Below, piece by piece: positions 38,100 through 47,143 of a stretch of DNA of 64,000 bases (its first letter is position 1; every line of letters starts with the position of its first letter). Source of the stretch: Streptomyces sp. NBC_01445 (lineage in GTDB: Bacteria; Actinomycetota; Actinomycetes; Streptomycetales; Streptomycetaceae); contig NZ_CP109485.1 of the NCBI RefSeq assembly GCF_035918235.1, positions 4,898,001 to 4,962,000 on the forward strand, given 5' to 3'. The notes beneath the pieces are model-generated. The model ran no database searches, was not told where the DNA came from, and saw only the letters and a program-made list of their open reading frames with translations. The position numbers and the translations under genes are program-made.

Positions 38100-39719
38100 T
38101 CACTCGGCCCGGCGCCGCGACATGGCGAACACGATCGCGCCCACGCCGAGCGCCGCGGCGGCGGCCGCCGCCAGCCACGGCAGGAACCCGGCACCCGTCG
38201 CCGCCATGGACCCGGACGTGCCCGAGGTCCCCGAGCCACCCGACGTCACGGAGACCGTGGCGGAAGCGGAGGGCGAGGGGGTCGCGGTGCCGCCCGAGGC
38301 CGACGGAGACGGCGACGGGGAGGAGGACGCCTCACCGACGGTGATCGCCGCCTCGTCGTTCGACTGGTCCGGGTCGTTCAGGACGATCCCGTCGCCGGGG
38401 CGCACGGTGACCGTGCCACGGGCGGCGCCGGCGGCGAGGTCCTTCTCGTAACTGACCTGGAAGCGGTACATCTGGCCGTCGCCGCTCTCCTCGGAGACGG
38501 TGTCCGGGCAGAGGTAGCGGCGGTGACCCGGCTCGAAGGGCGAGGTCTTGCCGCCGGTGTACGTGTAGCAGTCGCCGCTCGCCTGGTCGTCGGGCTCCTC
38601 GTCGACGCGCACGCTCTTGGCGACGACGCCCTTGGGGAGCGTCACCTCGGCGTAGGCCACGGGCTTGCTGTCGGGGTGGGCGACCACGGCGGGGCCCGCG
38701 TTGCGCAGGCCGAAGGCGAGCGGGTGGGTGGAGCCCTTCTTGCCGGGGACGAGGACGGCGCCGACCGCGAGGAAGTCCGCGGCGTTGTCGGCGTCGTACG
38801 TCACCCGGTGACTGTCGGCGAAGTCCGTGCCCGTGGCGGGGCTCAGGGTGAGCGCGGCGCCCTTGCCGGGGGTGCCGCCGGTGTCCGTACCGGAGGAGGC
38901 CGGGACGGCCTCGGCGGTGATGTCGGTCCAGGTGTGGAAGGCGTTCTTGCCGAGGGACCCTTCGAGCGGGTTGGAGAATCCAACCGTGGCACCCGGGGCG
39001 ATCGCCGTCTTGAACACGCAGGTCACGTCGGCGTCGTCCCTGCCGAAGTCGCCCGGCAGGTAGAGGCAGTTGCTGTGCTTCCCCGCGAAGGTGACCCCCG
39101 GGCTGCCCGTGAGGCGGACAGTGATCTGTTCGGTGGGCAGGTCGCCGGTGTTGCGCAGGACCACGGGGTAGCCGACGGACTGGCCGGGCGTCAGGCCGGA
39201 CCTGGCGGGCAGTGCGGAGACCTGGATCTTCGGGGAGCCGATGACGACCTTGGAGGTCTCGGTGTCGGGGGTCGCCTTGTCCGCCGTGACCTCGTAGCGC
39301 AGCGTTCCGGTGTCGCCGGGCTTCGTGCCGGCGACCGCGCTGAGCGTGAAGGGCTCGAACGGGCCGTGCAGATTGCCGTTGTCCAGGCAGGTGACGACGG
39401 CGCCGACCGCCGTGCACTGGTCGTTCTTGGCCTTGATCGTGGCGATGCCCTTGAGGCCGCTCGCGTCGATCACGAACTTGGCGTTCTCCGGCAGCGGGAG
39501 GCCTTCCACGCCGTCGTCGGCGAAGCTGTAGCCCGCGTCGGGCGCGATGGCCGTGCCCGACGCCGGGACGGCTATCTGCGCGGGTGCGGTGACGACCGCG
39601 TAGGACTGCGTGGGGGGCGTGGGGCCGTCAGCGGCCCGGGCCGTGGCACTCGTGAGGCCGACCCCGGTCAGCGCGATCGCCGCCGTCGCAGCCGCCAACT
39701 GTCTGCCCTTACGCCACAT
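38100..39719 (-). CDS. Secreted surface protein with LPXTG-like C-terminal anchor
   Basis: The 539-residue precursor has a signal peptide (WRKGRQLAAATAAIALTGVG to ATARA). Several beta-sandwich repeats of the DUF11/CARDB type follow (YPVVLRNTGDLPTEQITVRL and similar), with paired Cys. A Ser/Pro-rich spacer leads to a C-terminal sorting-signal layout: MAATG, then the hydrophobic stretch FLPWLAAAAAAALGVGAIVF and the end RRRAE. The motif is a weak match to LAXTG used by Streptomyces class E sortases. The ATG at 39719 is preferred; 39740 and 39794 are in-frame alternatives. Confidence 0.85.
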   Translation of the reverse strand: MWRKGRQLAAATAAIALTGVGLTSATARAADGPTPPTQSYAVVTAPAQIAVPASGTAIAPDAGYSFADDGVEGLPLPENAKFVIDASGLKGIATIKAKNDQCTAVGAVVTCLDNGNLHGPFEPFTLSAVAGTKPGDTGTLRYEVTADKATPDTETSKVVIGSPKIQVSALPARSGLTPGQSVGYPVVLRNTGDLPTEQITVRLTGSPGVTFAGKHSNCLYLPGDFGRDDADVTCVFKTAIAPGATVGFSNPLEGSLGKNAFHTWTDITAEAVPASSGTDTGGTPGKGAALTLSPATGTDFADSHRVTYDADNAADFLAVGAVLVPGKKGSTHPLAFGLRNAGPAVVAHPDSKPVAYAEVTLPKGVVAKSVRVDEEPDDQASGDCYTYTGGKTSPFEPGHRRYLCPDTVSEESGDGQMYRFQVSYEKDLAAGAARGTVTVRPGDGIVLNDPDQSNDEAAITVGEASSSPSPSPSASGGTATPSPSASATVSVTSGGSGTSGTSGSMAATGAGFLPWLAAAAAAALGVGAIVFAMSRRRAE

Positions 39720-39793
39720 TTCGCCCCACGTCCCTCGCATGCCGACTCGTGCCCCGTCTCTGCGGAGACGAGCGAAGCGTACGAACGGTTGCA

Positions 39794-39833
39794 CCCTTCG
39801 CGCACGCCTTGTCGAAAGTCCGTGCGCGAAGGG
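39794..39833 (-). terminator. Hairpin terminator at the end of the cofactor operon
   Basis: A 13-bp perfect stem CCCTTCGCGCACG with its complement encloses a 14-base loop, 44 bases after the coaX stop and upstream of the surface-protein gene. Confidence 0.7.
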
Positions 39834-39876
39834 GCAGTTGGGGCGCAGCCGAAGGGGTGCGTCGCCGAAAGAGGCG

Positions 39877-40674
39877 TCAGGAGCGGGAGACGTTCCGCTC
39901 GTAGACCAGGCGCAGGCCGATCAGGGTGAGCCACGGCTCGTGCTCGTCGATCACCGCGGCCTCACCGAGCACCATGGGCGCAAGACCCCCGGTGGCGATG
40001 ACGGTCACGTCGTCCGGGTCGTCGGCGAGTTCGCGCGCCATGCGGGTCACGACGCCGTCGACCTGGCCCGCGAAGCCGTACAGGATGCCGGACTGCATGG
40101 CCTCGACGGTGTTCTTGCCGATGACGCTGCGCGGACGGGCGATCTCGATCTTGCGGAGCTGGGCGCCCCTGACGCCCAGCGCCTCCACGGAGATCTCGAT
40201 ACCGGGGGCGATGACGCCGCCGGCGTACTCCCCGCGCGCGGAGACCGCGTCGAAGGTGGTCGCCGTGCCGAAGTCGACGACGATGGCGGGCCCCCCGTAG
40301 AGCTCGACCGCCGCCACCGCGTTGATGATGCGGTCGGCGCCGACCTCCTTGGGGTTGTCCATGAGGATCGGGACGCCGGTCTTGATGCCGGGTTCGACCA
40401 GGACGGCGGGGACGTCGCCGTAGTAGCGGCGGGTGACCTCGCGCAGTTCGTGCAGGACCGAGGGGACGGTCGAGCAGATGGCGATGCCGTCGATGCCGTC
40501 GCCGAGCTCGTCGCCGAGCAGCGGGTGCATGCCCATCAGGCCCTGGAGGAGCACGGCGAGTTCGTCGGCGGTGCGGCGGGCGTCGGTGGAGATGCGCCAG
40601 TGCTCGACGATCTCCTCCCCGTCGAACAGGCCGAGAACGGTGTGCGTGTTGCCTACGTCGATGGTGAGCAGCAT
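39877..40674 (-). CDS. coaX: Type III pantothenate kinase CoaX
   Basis: CoaX phosphorylates pantothenate, the first step of coenzyme A synthesis. The 265-residue protein has the ASKHA-type motifs of the family: DVGNTHTVLGLFDGEEI at the N-terminus, the pantothenate-binding region VGADRIINAVAAVELYG, and the second phosphate loop IVVDFGTATTFDAVS. It is the last gene of the panC-nadB-nadC run, six bases after nadC. Type III enzymes are insensitive to CoA feedback. Confidence 0.95.
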   Translation of the reverse strand: MLLTIDVGNTHTVLGLFDGEEIVEHWRISTDARRTADELAVLLQGLMGMHPLLGDELGDGIDGIAICSTVPSVLHELREVTRRYYGDVPAVLVEPGIKTGVPILMDNPKEVGADRIINAVAAVELYGGPAIVVDFGTATTFDAVSARGEYAGGVIAPGIEISVEALGVRGAQLRKIEIARPRSVIGKNTVEAMQSGILYGFAGQVDGVVTRMARELADDPDDVTVIATGGLAPMVLGEAAVIDEHEPWLTLIGLRLVYERNVSRS

Positions 40675-40679
40675 GGCGA

Positions 40680-41654
40680 CTACTCCGCCGCGCGCAGGTC
40701 GAGGCCGATGTCCAGGATCGGCGACGAGTGGGTCAGCGCGCCCACCGCGAGGAAGTCGACGCCCGTCGCGGCGTACTCGCGCGCGTTCGCCAGGGTCAGC
40801 CGGCCCGAGGACTCCAGGAGGGCGCGGCCGGCGACGATCGCGACGGCCTCCTGGGTCTCGGCCGGCGTGAAGTTGTCCAGGAGGATCAGGTCGGCGCCCG
40901 CCTCCACGACCTCGCGCAGCTGGTCCAGGGTGTCGACCTCGACCTCGACGGCGAGGCCCGGGAAGGACTCCCGTACGGCCTTGAAGGCCTGTGCGACGCC
41001 GCCGGCGGCGACCACGTGGTTGTCCTTGACCAGGGCCGCGTCCGAGAGCGACATGCGGTGGTTGACGCCGCCGCCCATGCGGACGGCGAACTTCTCCAGG
41101 GAGCGCAGGCCGGGCGTCGTCTTGCGGGTGTCGCGGACCTTCGCCGTGGTCCCCTCCAGCGCGTCCGCCCACGCGCGCGTGGCGGTCGCGATGCCGGACA
41201 GGCGGCACAGGATGTTGAGGGCGCTGCGCTCGGCGGTCAGCAGGTCGCGGGTGCGGGTGGTGACGCTGAGGAGCTTCTGCCCGGCGGTGATCCGGTCGCC
41301 GTCCTCTGCGTGCCGCTCGACCTCGAACTCGTCGGTGCAGACCACGGAGAGCACGGCCTCGGCGACGCGCAGGCCCGCCACGACGCCGTCCTCACGGGCG
41401 GTGAAGTCGGCAGTGGCGACGGCGTCCTCGGGGATGGTGGCGACCGTGGTGACGTCCACGCCGCCGTCCAGGTCCTCGGCGATGGCCATGTGCGCGATGT
41501 CCTCGACCTCCACGGGGTCGAGCCCCGCGTCGGCCAGGAGCTGGGCGAGGGCGGGGTCGAGGCCGCACTCCATCATGTCGGCGTCGGCTCCGCCGCAGCC
41601 GCAGCCGTCGCCGCAGCCGCCGCTCTCGGCGAGGGGGAGGTCGGGGGTGCTCAC
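40680..41654 (-). CDS. nadC: Nicotinate-nucleotide pyrophosphorylase (carboxylating), with Cys-rich N-terminus
   Basis: NadC converts quinolinate and PRPP to nicotinate mononucleotide. The 324-residue protein has the family core: EDLDGGVDVTTVATIPEDAV, LNILCRLSGIATATRAWADA, VRDTRKTTPGLRSLEKFAVR, VKDNHVVAAGG and LILLDNFTP. Unusually, the N-terminus adds about 35 residues with the cluster ESGGCGDGCGCGGADADMME (Cys14, Cys18, Cys20) and a further Cys30. It could bind a metal. The GTG at 41654 lies within five bases of the nadB stop. Confidence 0.95.
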   Translation of the reverse strand: MSTPDLPLAESGGCGDGCGCGGADADMMECGLDPALAQLLADAGLDPVEVEDIAHMAIAEDLDGGVDVTTVATIPEDAVATADFTAREDGVVAGLRVAEAVLSVVCTDEFEVERHAEDGDRITAGQKLLSVTTRTRDLLTAERSALNILCRLSGIATATRAWADALEGTTAKVRDTRKTTPGLRSLEKFAVRMGGGVNHRMSLSDAALVKDNHVVAAGGVAQAFKAVRESFPGLAVEVEVDTLDQLREVVEAGADLILLDNFTPAETQEAVAIVAGRALLESSGRLTLANAREYAATGVDFLAVGALTHSSPILDIGLDLRAAE

Positions 41655-41659
41655 GTCTC

Positions 41660-43414
41660 TCACTGCTCCTGCTGGTGTGTACGGCACTCGGGGCGGGTCG
41701 GGGGGAATTCTGCGGTGGGCGTGGTGTGCGCGGCCAGCGTCCGGTCGGGATTCAGCCGTACGACGATGTGGCGGCGCCATGCCGCGTCATCGCGGTCGGC
41801 GTGGTCCTCGCGCCAATGGCAGCCGCGGGTCTCCTCGCGGCGGCGGGCCGCGGCGACGAGGACGCGGGCGACGCACAGGAGGTTGGTGGCCTCCCAGGTG
41901 TCGACGCCGGGCTCCGCGGTCTTGCCGTTCTCCGCGAGGGCGCCCGCCGCCTCGGCGTGGATGCGGCCGAGTCCCGCGGCGGCCTCGGCGAGGGAGTCGG
42001 CGGAGCGCAGCACGCCCGCGCCCTGCGTCATGACGCGCTGGATGGCGAACCGTGCCTCGGGCGGCATCAGGGGGTGGGTCGGGATCTCCGGGTGCGGCAC
42101 AGGGGCCGGCACGCGCGCGTGGAGGCCGTTTTCCCGGTGGCTCGCGGCGATGTCGTCCGCGATGCGCTCGGCGTAGACCAGGCCCTCCAGGAGGGAGTTG
42201 GAGGCGAGCCGGTTCGCGCCGTGGACGCCGGTGCAGGCAACCTCTCCGCACGCGTACAGGCCGGGGACCGTCGTGCGGCCCTGGAGGTCCGTGCGGACGC
42301 CTCCGGAGGCGTAGTGGGCGGCGGGGGCCACGGGGATGGGCTCGGTGACCGGGTCGATGCCGTGGGCGCGGCAGGCGGCGAGGATCGTGGGGAACCGGTT
42401 CTCCCACATCTCGGCGCCGAAGTGCCGGGCGTCCAGGTACATGTGCTCGGCGCCCTGCTCCTGCATGCGGCGCGTGATGCCCTTGGCGACGATGTCGCGG
42501 GGCGCGAGCTCGGCCAGTTCGTGCTGGCCGACCATGAAGCGCACCCCGTCGGCGTCGACGAGGTGGGCGCCCTCGCCGCGTACGGCCTCGGAGACCAGAG
42601 GCTGCTGGCCCTCCGCGTCCGCGCCGAGGAAGAGCACCGTCGGGTGGAACTGCACGAATTCGAGGTCGGACACCTCGGCGCCCGCGCGCAGAGCGAGCGC
42701 GACACCGTCGCCGGTGGAGACGTGCGGGTTGGTGGTGGCCGAGAAGACCTGGCCCATGCCGCCCGTCGCGAGGACCACGGCGGGGGCGAGCGCCGCGCCG
42801 ACGCCGTCGTGCTGGCCCTCCCCCATGACGTGCAGGGAGACACCCGCCGTGCGGCCGTCGGCGTCCGTGAGGAGGTCGAGGACCAGGGCGTTCTCCACGG
42901 TCCTGATGCCCCGCGCGCGCACCGCCTCGACGAGGGCGCGGGAGATCTCGGCGCCGGTGGCGTCGCCGCCCGCGTGCGCGATGCGGCGGCGGTGGTGGCC
43001 GCCCTCGCGGGTGAGCGCGAGGTCGCCGTCGGCCGACTCGTCGAAGTGCGCGCCGGTCGCGATGAGGCGGCGTACGGCGTCGGGGCCCTCCGTGACGAGG
43101 GTGCGGACCGCTTCCTCGTCGCACAGGCCCACGCCCGCGACGAGCGTGTCCTCGAGATGCTGCTCGGGGGTGTCACCGTCGCCGAGCGCCGCGGCGACGC
43201 CGCCCTGTGCCCAGCGCGTGGAGCCGTCGTCGAGACGGGCCTTGGTGACGACGACGGTCCGCAGTCCGGCCGCCTGGCAGCGCAGGGCCGCGGTGAGACC
43301 GGCGACGCCGGATCCGACGATCACGACATCGGCGGTGACGGACCAGCCGGGCGCGGGCGCGTGCAGGCGTATGCCGGTCGCCGTGCCGGTGACTGTGGTC
43401 CCTGTGGCACTCAT
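41660..43414 (-). CDS. nadB: L-aspartate oxidase
   Basis: NadB oxidises aspartate to iminoaspartate with FAD, the first step of NAD synthesis. The 584-residue protein shows the FAD-binding motif [20 protein letters not shown] at about residues 29-48, the capping-domain region [13 protein letters not shown], and [10 protein letters not shown], the succinate dehydrogenase/NadB signature. It also has [16 protein letters not shown] and [20 protein letters not shown]. It overlaps panC by four bases. The quinolinate synthase gene nadA is not in the window. Confidence 0.96.
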   Translation of the reverse strand: MSATGTTVTGTATGIRLHAPAPGWSVTADVVIVGSGVAGLTAALRCQAAGLRTVVVTKARLDDGSTRWAQGGVAAALGDGDTPEQHLEDTLVAGVGLCDEEAVRTLVTEGPDAVRRLIATGAHFDESADGDLALTREGGHHRRRIAHAGGDATGAEISRALVEAVRARGIRTVENALVLDLLTDADGRTAGVSLHVMGEGQHDGVGAALAPAVVLATGGMGQVFSATTNPHVSTGDGVALALRAGAEVSDLEFVQFHPTVLFLGADAEGQQPLVSEAVRGEGAHLVDADGVRFMVGQHELAELAPRDIVAKGITRRMQEQGAEHMYLDARHFGAEMWENRFPTILAACRAHGIDPVTEPIPVAPAAHYASGGVRTDLQGRTTVPGLYACGEVACTGVHGANRLASNSLLEGLVYAERIADDIAASHRENGLHARVPAPVPHPEIPTHPLMPPEARFAIQRVMTQGAGVLRSADSLAEAAAGLGRIHAEAAGALAENGKTAEPGVDTWEATNLLCVARVLVAAARRREETRGCHWREDHADRDDAAWRRHIVVRLNPDRTLAAHTTPTAEFPPTRPECRTHQQEQ

Positions 43415-44400
43415 ACGGGAGCTCCGAAGGTCAGGGGGATGTTGTCGATCAGCCGCGTCGAGCCGACCCTGGCGGCGACGGCGAGCACGGCCTCTCCGAT
43501 GTGGCCGCGCTGCACGTCCGTGAAGTCGGCCGGGTCGACGAGAGCGAGGTAGTCCAGCGTGAGCGGCGGCCGGACGCGGGCGGCCTCGTCGAGGACCTGG
43601 CGGGCCGCGGCGCGGACGGCTTCGGGGCCGCCGGGCGAGGCCTTCGCGACGGCGTGCGCGTCGGCGGCGGCACGGGCCTCGCCTATCGCGTTCAGGGCGT
43701 CGGCACGCGCGTGCGTGGAGGGCGCTTCGTGGGCACGCGCGCGCAGGGCCTCCTGGGCGGCGTGCCGGTCGCGGCCGGCGAAGAGCGCCTGGGAGAGGGC
43801 GACCGCGGTGCGCCGCTCGTCGGCGGAGAGGTAGCGGTTGCGGCTGGAGAGGGCCAGGCCGTCGTGCTCGCGCACGGTGGGCACGCCGACGATCTCCACG
43901 GCGAAGTTCAGGTCGCGCACCATGCGGCGGATCAGAGCGAGCTGCTGAGCGTCCTTCTGCCCGAACAGCGCGATGTCGGCCGCGGTCAGGTGGAGCAGCT
44001 TGGCGACGACGGTGAGCATGCCGTCGAAGTGGCCGGGCCGCGAGGCGCCTTCGAGGCGCTCCCCCATAGGGCCGGCGGTGACGCGGACCTGGGGTTCGCC
44101 GCCGGGGTAGACCTCGTCCGCGGAGGGCGCGAACACGATGTCGGCGCCCGCCTGTTCGGCGATCTTGACGTCGGAGTCGAGGGTGCGCGGATAGCGGTCG
44201 AGGTCCTCGCCCGCGCCGAACTGGAGCGGGTTCACGAAGACCGTCGTCACCACTTCGCCGTCGGCGCCGGCGAGCGAGCGCGCCGTGCGGATCAGCTCGG
44301 CGTGGCCGTCGTGCAGGGCCCCCATGGTCATGACGACGGCGCGGCGGCCCGCACGCGCGCGCGTGCGGAGTTCATCGGCGGTGTGCAGCACGGTGGTCAT
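43411..44400 (-). CDS. panC: Pantothenate synthetase
   Basis: PanC joins pantoate and beta-alanine using ATP. The 329-residue protein has [20 protein letters not shown] (H-x-G-H nucleotidyltransferase-type motif), [40 protein letters not shown] and SSRNRYLS. It is longer than the usual about 280 residues because of an Ala-rich stretch near residues 205-265 ([20 protein letters not shown]). Start and stop overlap neighbours by four bases each, indicating tight coupling. panB and panE are not visible. Confidence 0.95.
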   Translation of the reverse strand: MTTVLHTADELRTRARAGRRAVVMTMGALHDGHAELIRTARSLAGADGEVVTTVFVNPLQFGAGEDLDRYPRTLDSDVKIAEQAGADIVFAPSADEVYPGGEPQVRVTAGPMGERLEGASRPGHFDGMLTVVAKLLHLTAADIALFGQKDAQQLALIRRMVRDLNFAVEIVGVPTVREHDGLALSSRNRYLSADERRTAVALSQALFAGRDRHAAQEALRARAHEAPSTHARADALNAIGEARAAADAHAVAKASPGGPEAVRAAARQVLDEAARVRPPLTLDYLALVDPADFTDVQRGHIGEAVLAVAARVGSTRLIDNIPLTFGAPV

Positions 44401-45326
44401 CGCTGGTCTCCCTCGGCGCCGTCGGCCAGAACCCCCAGGAGGTCCTCGGCGAGTTCGGGCTTGAGCAGGCCGTGTGCGAGGGCACGGTCGGCGGTGGCGC
44501 GGGCCATCGCCAGATATCCGGCGACGGTCTGGGGCGCGTGCTCGCGCAGTTCGGCGACATGGGCGGCGACCGTGCCCGCGTCCCCGCGCGCGACGGGCCC
44601 GGTGAGCGCGGCGTCACCGGACCTGAGGGCGTTGTCGAGGGCCGCGCCGAGCAGCGGGCCGAGCATCCGGTCGGGGGCCTCGACGCCCGCGTCCCGCAGC
44701 AGTTCCATGGACTCGGCGACCAGCGTGACCAGGTGGTTCGCGCCGAGGGCGAGCGCCGCGTGGTACAGCGGGCGCGACTCCTCACGGATCCACTCGGGCT
44801 CGCCGCCCATCTCGATGACGAGGGCCTCCGCTGCGAGCCGCAGCTCCTCGGGCGCGGTCACGCCGAAGGAGCAGCCGGCCAGCCGCTGTACGTCTACGGG
44901 GGTGCCGGTGAACGTCATCGCGGGGTGCAGCGCGAGCGGCAGGGCGCCGGCCCGCAGTGCGGGGTCGAGCACCTTGGTGCCGTAGCGCCCAGAGGTGTGC
45001 ACGATCAGCTGTCCCGGGCGTACGGAACCAGTCTCGACGAGCCCTTCCACGAGGCCGGGCAGCGCGTCGTCGGGCACCGTGAGCAGCACGAGTTCGGCGC
45101 GCGCGAGGACCTCGGCGGGCGTCACGACGGGGACGTCGGGCAGCATGAGGCCGGCCCGGCGCACGGATCCCTCGGAGACCGCGGAGACGGCGACCGGGCG
45201 GTGTCCCGCGAGGGCCAGTGAGGCCGCGAGGGCGGGGCCGACACGGCCCGCGCCGACCACTCCGACGGTCAGCCGGGCGGGGCGGTCCCTGGGGTCGGTG
45301 GGTTCGGGTCGAGGAGGTGCGTTCAC
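44397..45326 (-). CDS. Rossmann-like and DUF2520 domain-containing protein
   Basis: The 309-residue protein begins with a Rossmann nucleotide-binding motif [20 protein letters not shown] at about residues 21-40. The acidic pattern [15 protein letters not shown] follows, and then a helical DUF2520 domain with [19 protein letters not shown] and [19 protein letters not shown]. The fold resembles NADP-dependent dehydrogenases such as ketopantoate reductase. As the first gene of an operon making pantothenate, it might supply or support a panE-like step; this is inference. It starts at GTG and overlaps panC by four bases. Confidence 0.9.
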   Translation of the reverse strand: MNAPPRPEPTDPRDRPARLTVGVVGAGRVGPALAASLALAGHRPVAVSAVSEGSVRRAGLMLPDVPVVTPAEVLARAELVLLTVPDDALPGLVEGLVETGSVRPGQLIVHTSGRYGTKVLDPALRAGALPLALHPAMTFTGTPVDVQRLAGCSFGVTAPEELRLAAEALVIEMGGEPEWIREESRPLYHAALALGANHLVTLVAESMELLRDAGVEAPDRMLGPLLGAALDNALRSGDAALTGPVARGDAGTVAAHVAELREHAPQTVAGYLAMARATADRALAHGLLKPELAEDLLGVLADGAEGDQR

Positions 45327-45460
45327 AGGACGACGGCCTTCCGTTCCAGTCCGCTCGGGGTACCGGACGATTTCTCGTCATGTTAACGCGATCTGCTCCG
45401 CGGGCTCCGTCCCGTCCACAGGCTGTGGGCAACCGCACGCGCGTACGACATGATCGGTGG

Positions 45461-46651
45461 ATGACGGAGAGCGAAGAGCGGGACAACACCGCAGAGGACG
45501 ACGCGACGAAAGCGCGGGCCCGCCGCGCCGCGGCTCTGCGGGGTGCCGAGCGGATCCTCGGCGTGCACGGCCTCGACGCCACCATCGGTGAGCGTCTGAC
45601 GGCCCTCACGGAGGCTGCCTGGTCCGTCGCCGACCCCGGCCAGACCAGCGATCTGTACGGCGACGGCATCGTCGCCGACCTGGAGGAGCGCGTCGCGGGG
45701 CTCCTCGGCACGGAGGCGGCGGCCTACTTCCCCACCGGCACGATGGCGCAGCAGGTCGCGCTGCGCTGCTGGGCGGGCCGTACGGGCAACCCGACGGTCG
45801 CCCTGCACCCGATGGCACACCCGGAGCGGCACGAGCGCGGTGCCTTCGGCGCCCTGAGCGGCCTGCGCACCGTCCACCCGACGAGCGAGCCGCGGCTGCC
45901 GAACGCCGACGAGGTACGCGACTTCGCCGAGCCCTTCGGCGCGCTGATGCTCGAACTGCCGCTCCGGGACGCCGGCTATGTCCTGCCCACCTGGGACGAG
46001 CTGGTCGCCGTCACCGAGGCGGCCAGGGAACGGGACGCCGTCGTGCACTTCGACGGAGCGCGCCTGTGGGAGTGCACCACCCACTTCGGGCGCTCCCTGG
46101 CCGAGATCGCCGATCTCGCCGACAGCGTGTACGTGTCGTTCTACAAGACTCTCGGCGGCCTCAGCGGAGCGGCGCTCGCCGGGCCCCGGTCGTTCGTCGA
46201 AGAGGCGAAGACCTGGCGGCACCGCTACGGCGGCCAGCTCTTCCAGCAGTTCCCCGCGGTGCTCTCGGCCCTGGTCGGCCTGGAGCGGGAGCTGCCGCGC
46301 GTGCCCGACTACGTGGCCCACGCGCGCGTGGTCGCCGAGGCGCTGCGCGAAGGGTTCGCCGAGGCCGGGGTGCCGTGGGTGCGGGTGCACCCCGAGGTAC
46401 CGCACACGCATGAGTTCCAGGTCTGGCTGCCGTACAGCTCCGAGCGGCTGGACGAGGCGTCGGTGACGCAGGCCGAACAGACCCGGACGTCGCTGTTCCG
46501 GCGCTGGTGGGAGCAGGGTCCTCCGGGGCTTTCGGTCACCGAGGTCACGGTCTCCGCGCGCGGGCTCGAGTGGACCGCCGACGACGTCCGCGCGGCCGTC
46601 GCGGACTTCGTGGCACGGATCCCCCCGGAGACCGCCGACGGGGACGCCTGA
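45461..46651 (+). CDS. PLP-dependent threonine aldolase/beta-eliminating lyase family protein
   Basis: The 396-residue protein has the fold-type I aminotransferase pattern of low-specificity threonine aldolases. YGDGIVADLEERVAGLLGTE is at the N-terminal side, LFPTGTMAQQVALRCWAGR-like sequence (FPTGTMAQQVALRCWAG) follows, then VVHFDGARLWE with the cofactor Asp, and VYVSFYKTLGGLSGAALAG with the PLP-binding Lys. Reaction cannot be fixed among threonine aldolase-like activities. The ATG follows a region divergent from the cofactor operon. Confidence 0.9.
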   Translation: MTESEERDNTAEDDATKARARRAAALRGAERILGVHGLDATIGERLTALTEAAWSVADPGQTSDLYGDGIVADLEERVAGLLGTEAAAYFPTGTMAQQVALRCWAGRTGNPTVALHPMAHPERHERGAFGALSGLRTVHPTSEPRLPNADEVRDFAEPFGALMLELPLRDAGYVLPTWDELVAVTEAARERDAVVHFDGARLWECTTHFGRSLAEIADLADSVYVSFYKTLGGLSGAALAGPRSFVEEAKTWRHRYGGQLFQQFPAVLSALVGLERELPRVPDYVAHARVVAEALREGFAEAGVPWVRVHPEVPHTHEFQVWLPYSSERLDEASVTQAEQTRTSLFRRWWEQGPPGLSVTEVTVSARGLEWTADDVRAAVADFVARIPPETADGDA

Positions 46652-46692
46652 GCGGCGCCGCCCTACCTGCGTCCGGTCAGGGGCCGGCCGGG

Positions 46693-46911
46693 TCAGCAGC
46701 CCGCCGCGCGGCGCTGCGGGTGGATCAGGCGGGCCAGGGCCGCCCGGATCCGGCCGTGCGCCGGGCGGCCGGCGATGACCGCGCGGAAGCGGCGGTAGTC
46801 GCGCAGCTCGCGGACGGTGCTCCAGTCATGGACGCCCGGCGCCGGCGGGGCGGGCTCCCCGTGCAGGGAAGCGCGGTAGACATCCAGTGCGTACTGCTGA
46901 TTGACGCTCAT
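46693..46911 (-). CDS. Small conserved protein (72 residues)
   Basis: The 72-residue protein is Arg-rich, with VNQQYALDVYRASLHGEPAP, VHDWSTVRELRDYRRFRAVI and a basic end LIHPQRRAAGC. It lacks signal or membrane segments. GAGGGG precedes the ATG. Upstream lies an AT-rich stretch that probably holds its promoter. Similar short proteins of unknown function occur in Streptomyces. Confidence 0.65.
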   Translation of the reverse strand: MSVNQQYALDVYRASLHGEPAPPAPGVHDWSTVRELRDYRRFRAVIAGRPAHGRIRAALARLIHPQRRAAGC

Positions 46912-47082
46912 GACGTACCCCTCGCTGGTCTTCTCATTTTCACGCCATGACCAGAAATGCGGCTATTCAGAGAGCTTTATTTGTTTTGCAGGCCTTTATT
47001 GGCACTGCTTGACATTCATTGCTCTTTGCCGCTTCGGTCCGACCTGAAGAAGACTCCGCCCGGCGGCCCCGCCGGGTCACGT
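46912..47082. other. AT-rich intergenic island
   Basis: The segment around 46930-47035 is far more AT-rich than its surroundings (for example CTTTATTTGTTTTGCAGG and TTATTGG) and contains TTGACA at 47009-47014 without a convincing -10. It separates two divergent genes and may hold promoters or an Lsr2-binding patch. Confidence 0.5.
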
Positions 47083-47105
47083 CGATTGACGGGAGACGTC
47101 AATCG
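47083..47105. promoter_or_regulatory. Palindromic operator upstream of the ArsR-type gene
   Basis: CGATTGACG and its exact complement CGTCAATCG are separated by GGAGA, about 40 bases before the start at 47144. The perfect 9-bp arms and position suit autoregulation by the ArsR-like product. The left arm contains TTGACG, a possible -35 element. Confidence 0.7.
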
Positions 47106-47143
47106 AGAACTCGGTTGTCAGATCCTGCGTGCACCATGGGGTC

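Noticed and set aside
47009..47014. TTGACA as a promoter -35
   Set aside because: No -10 at 16-19 bases on that strand; AT-rich composition alone makes this match likely.
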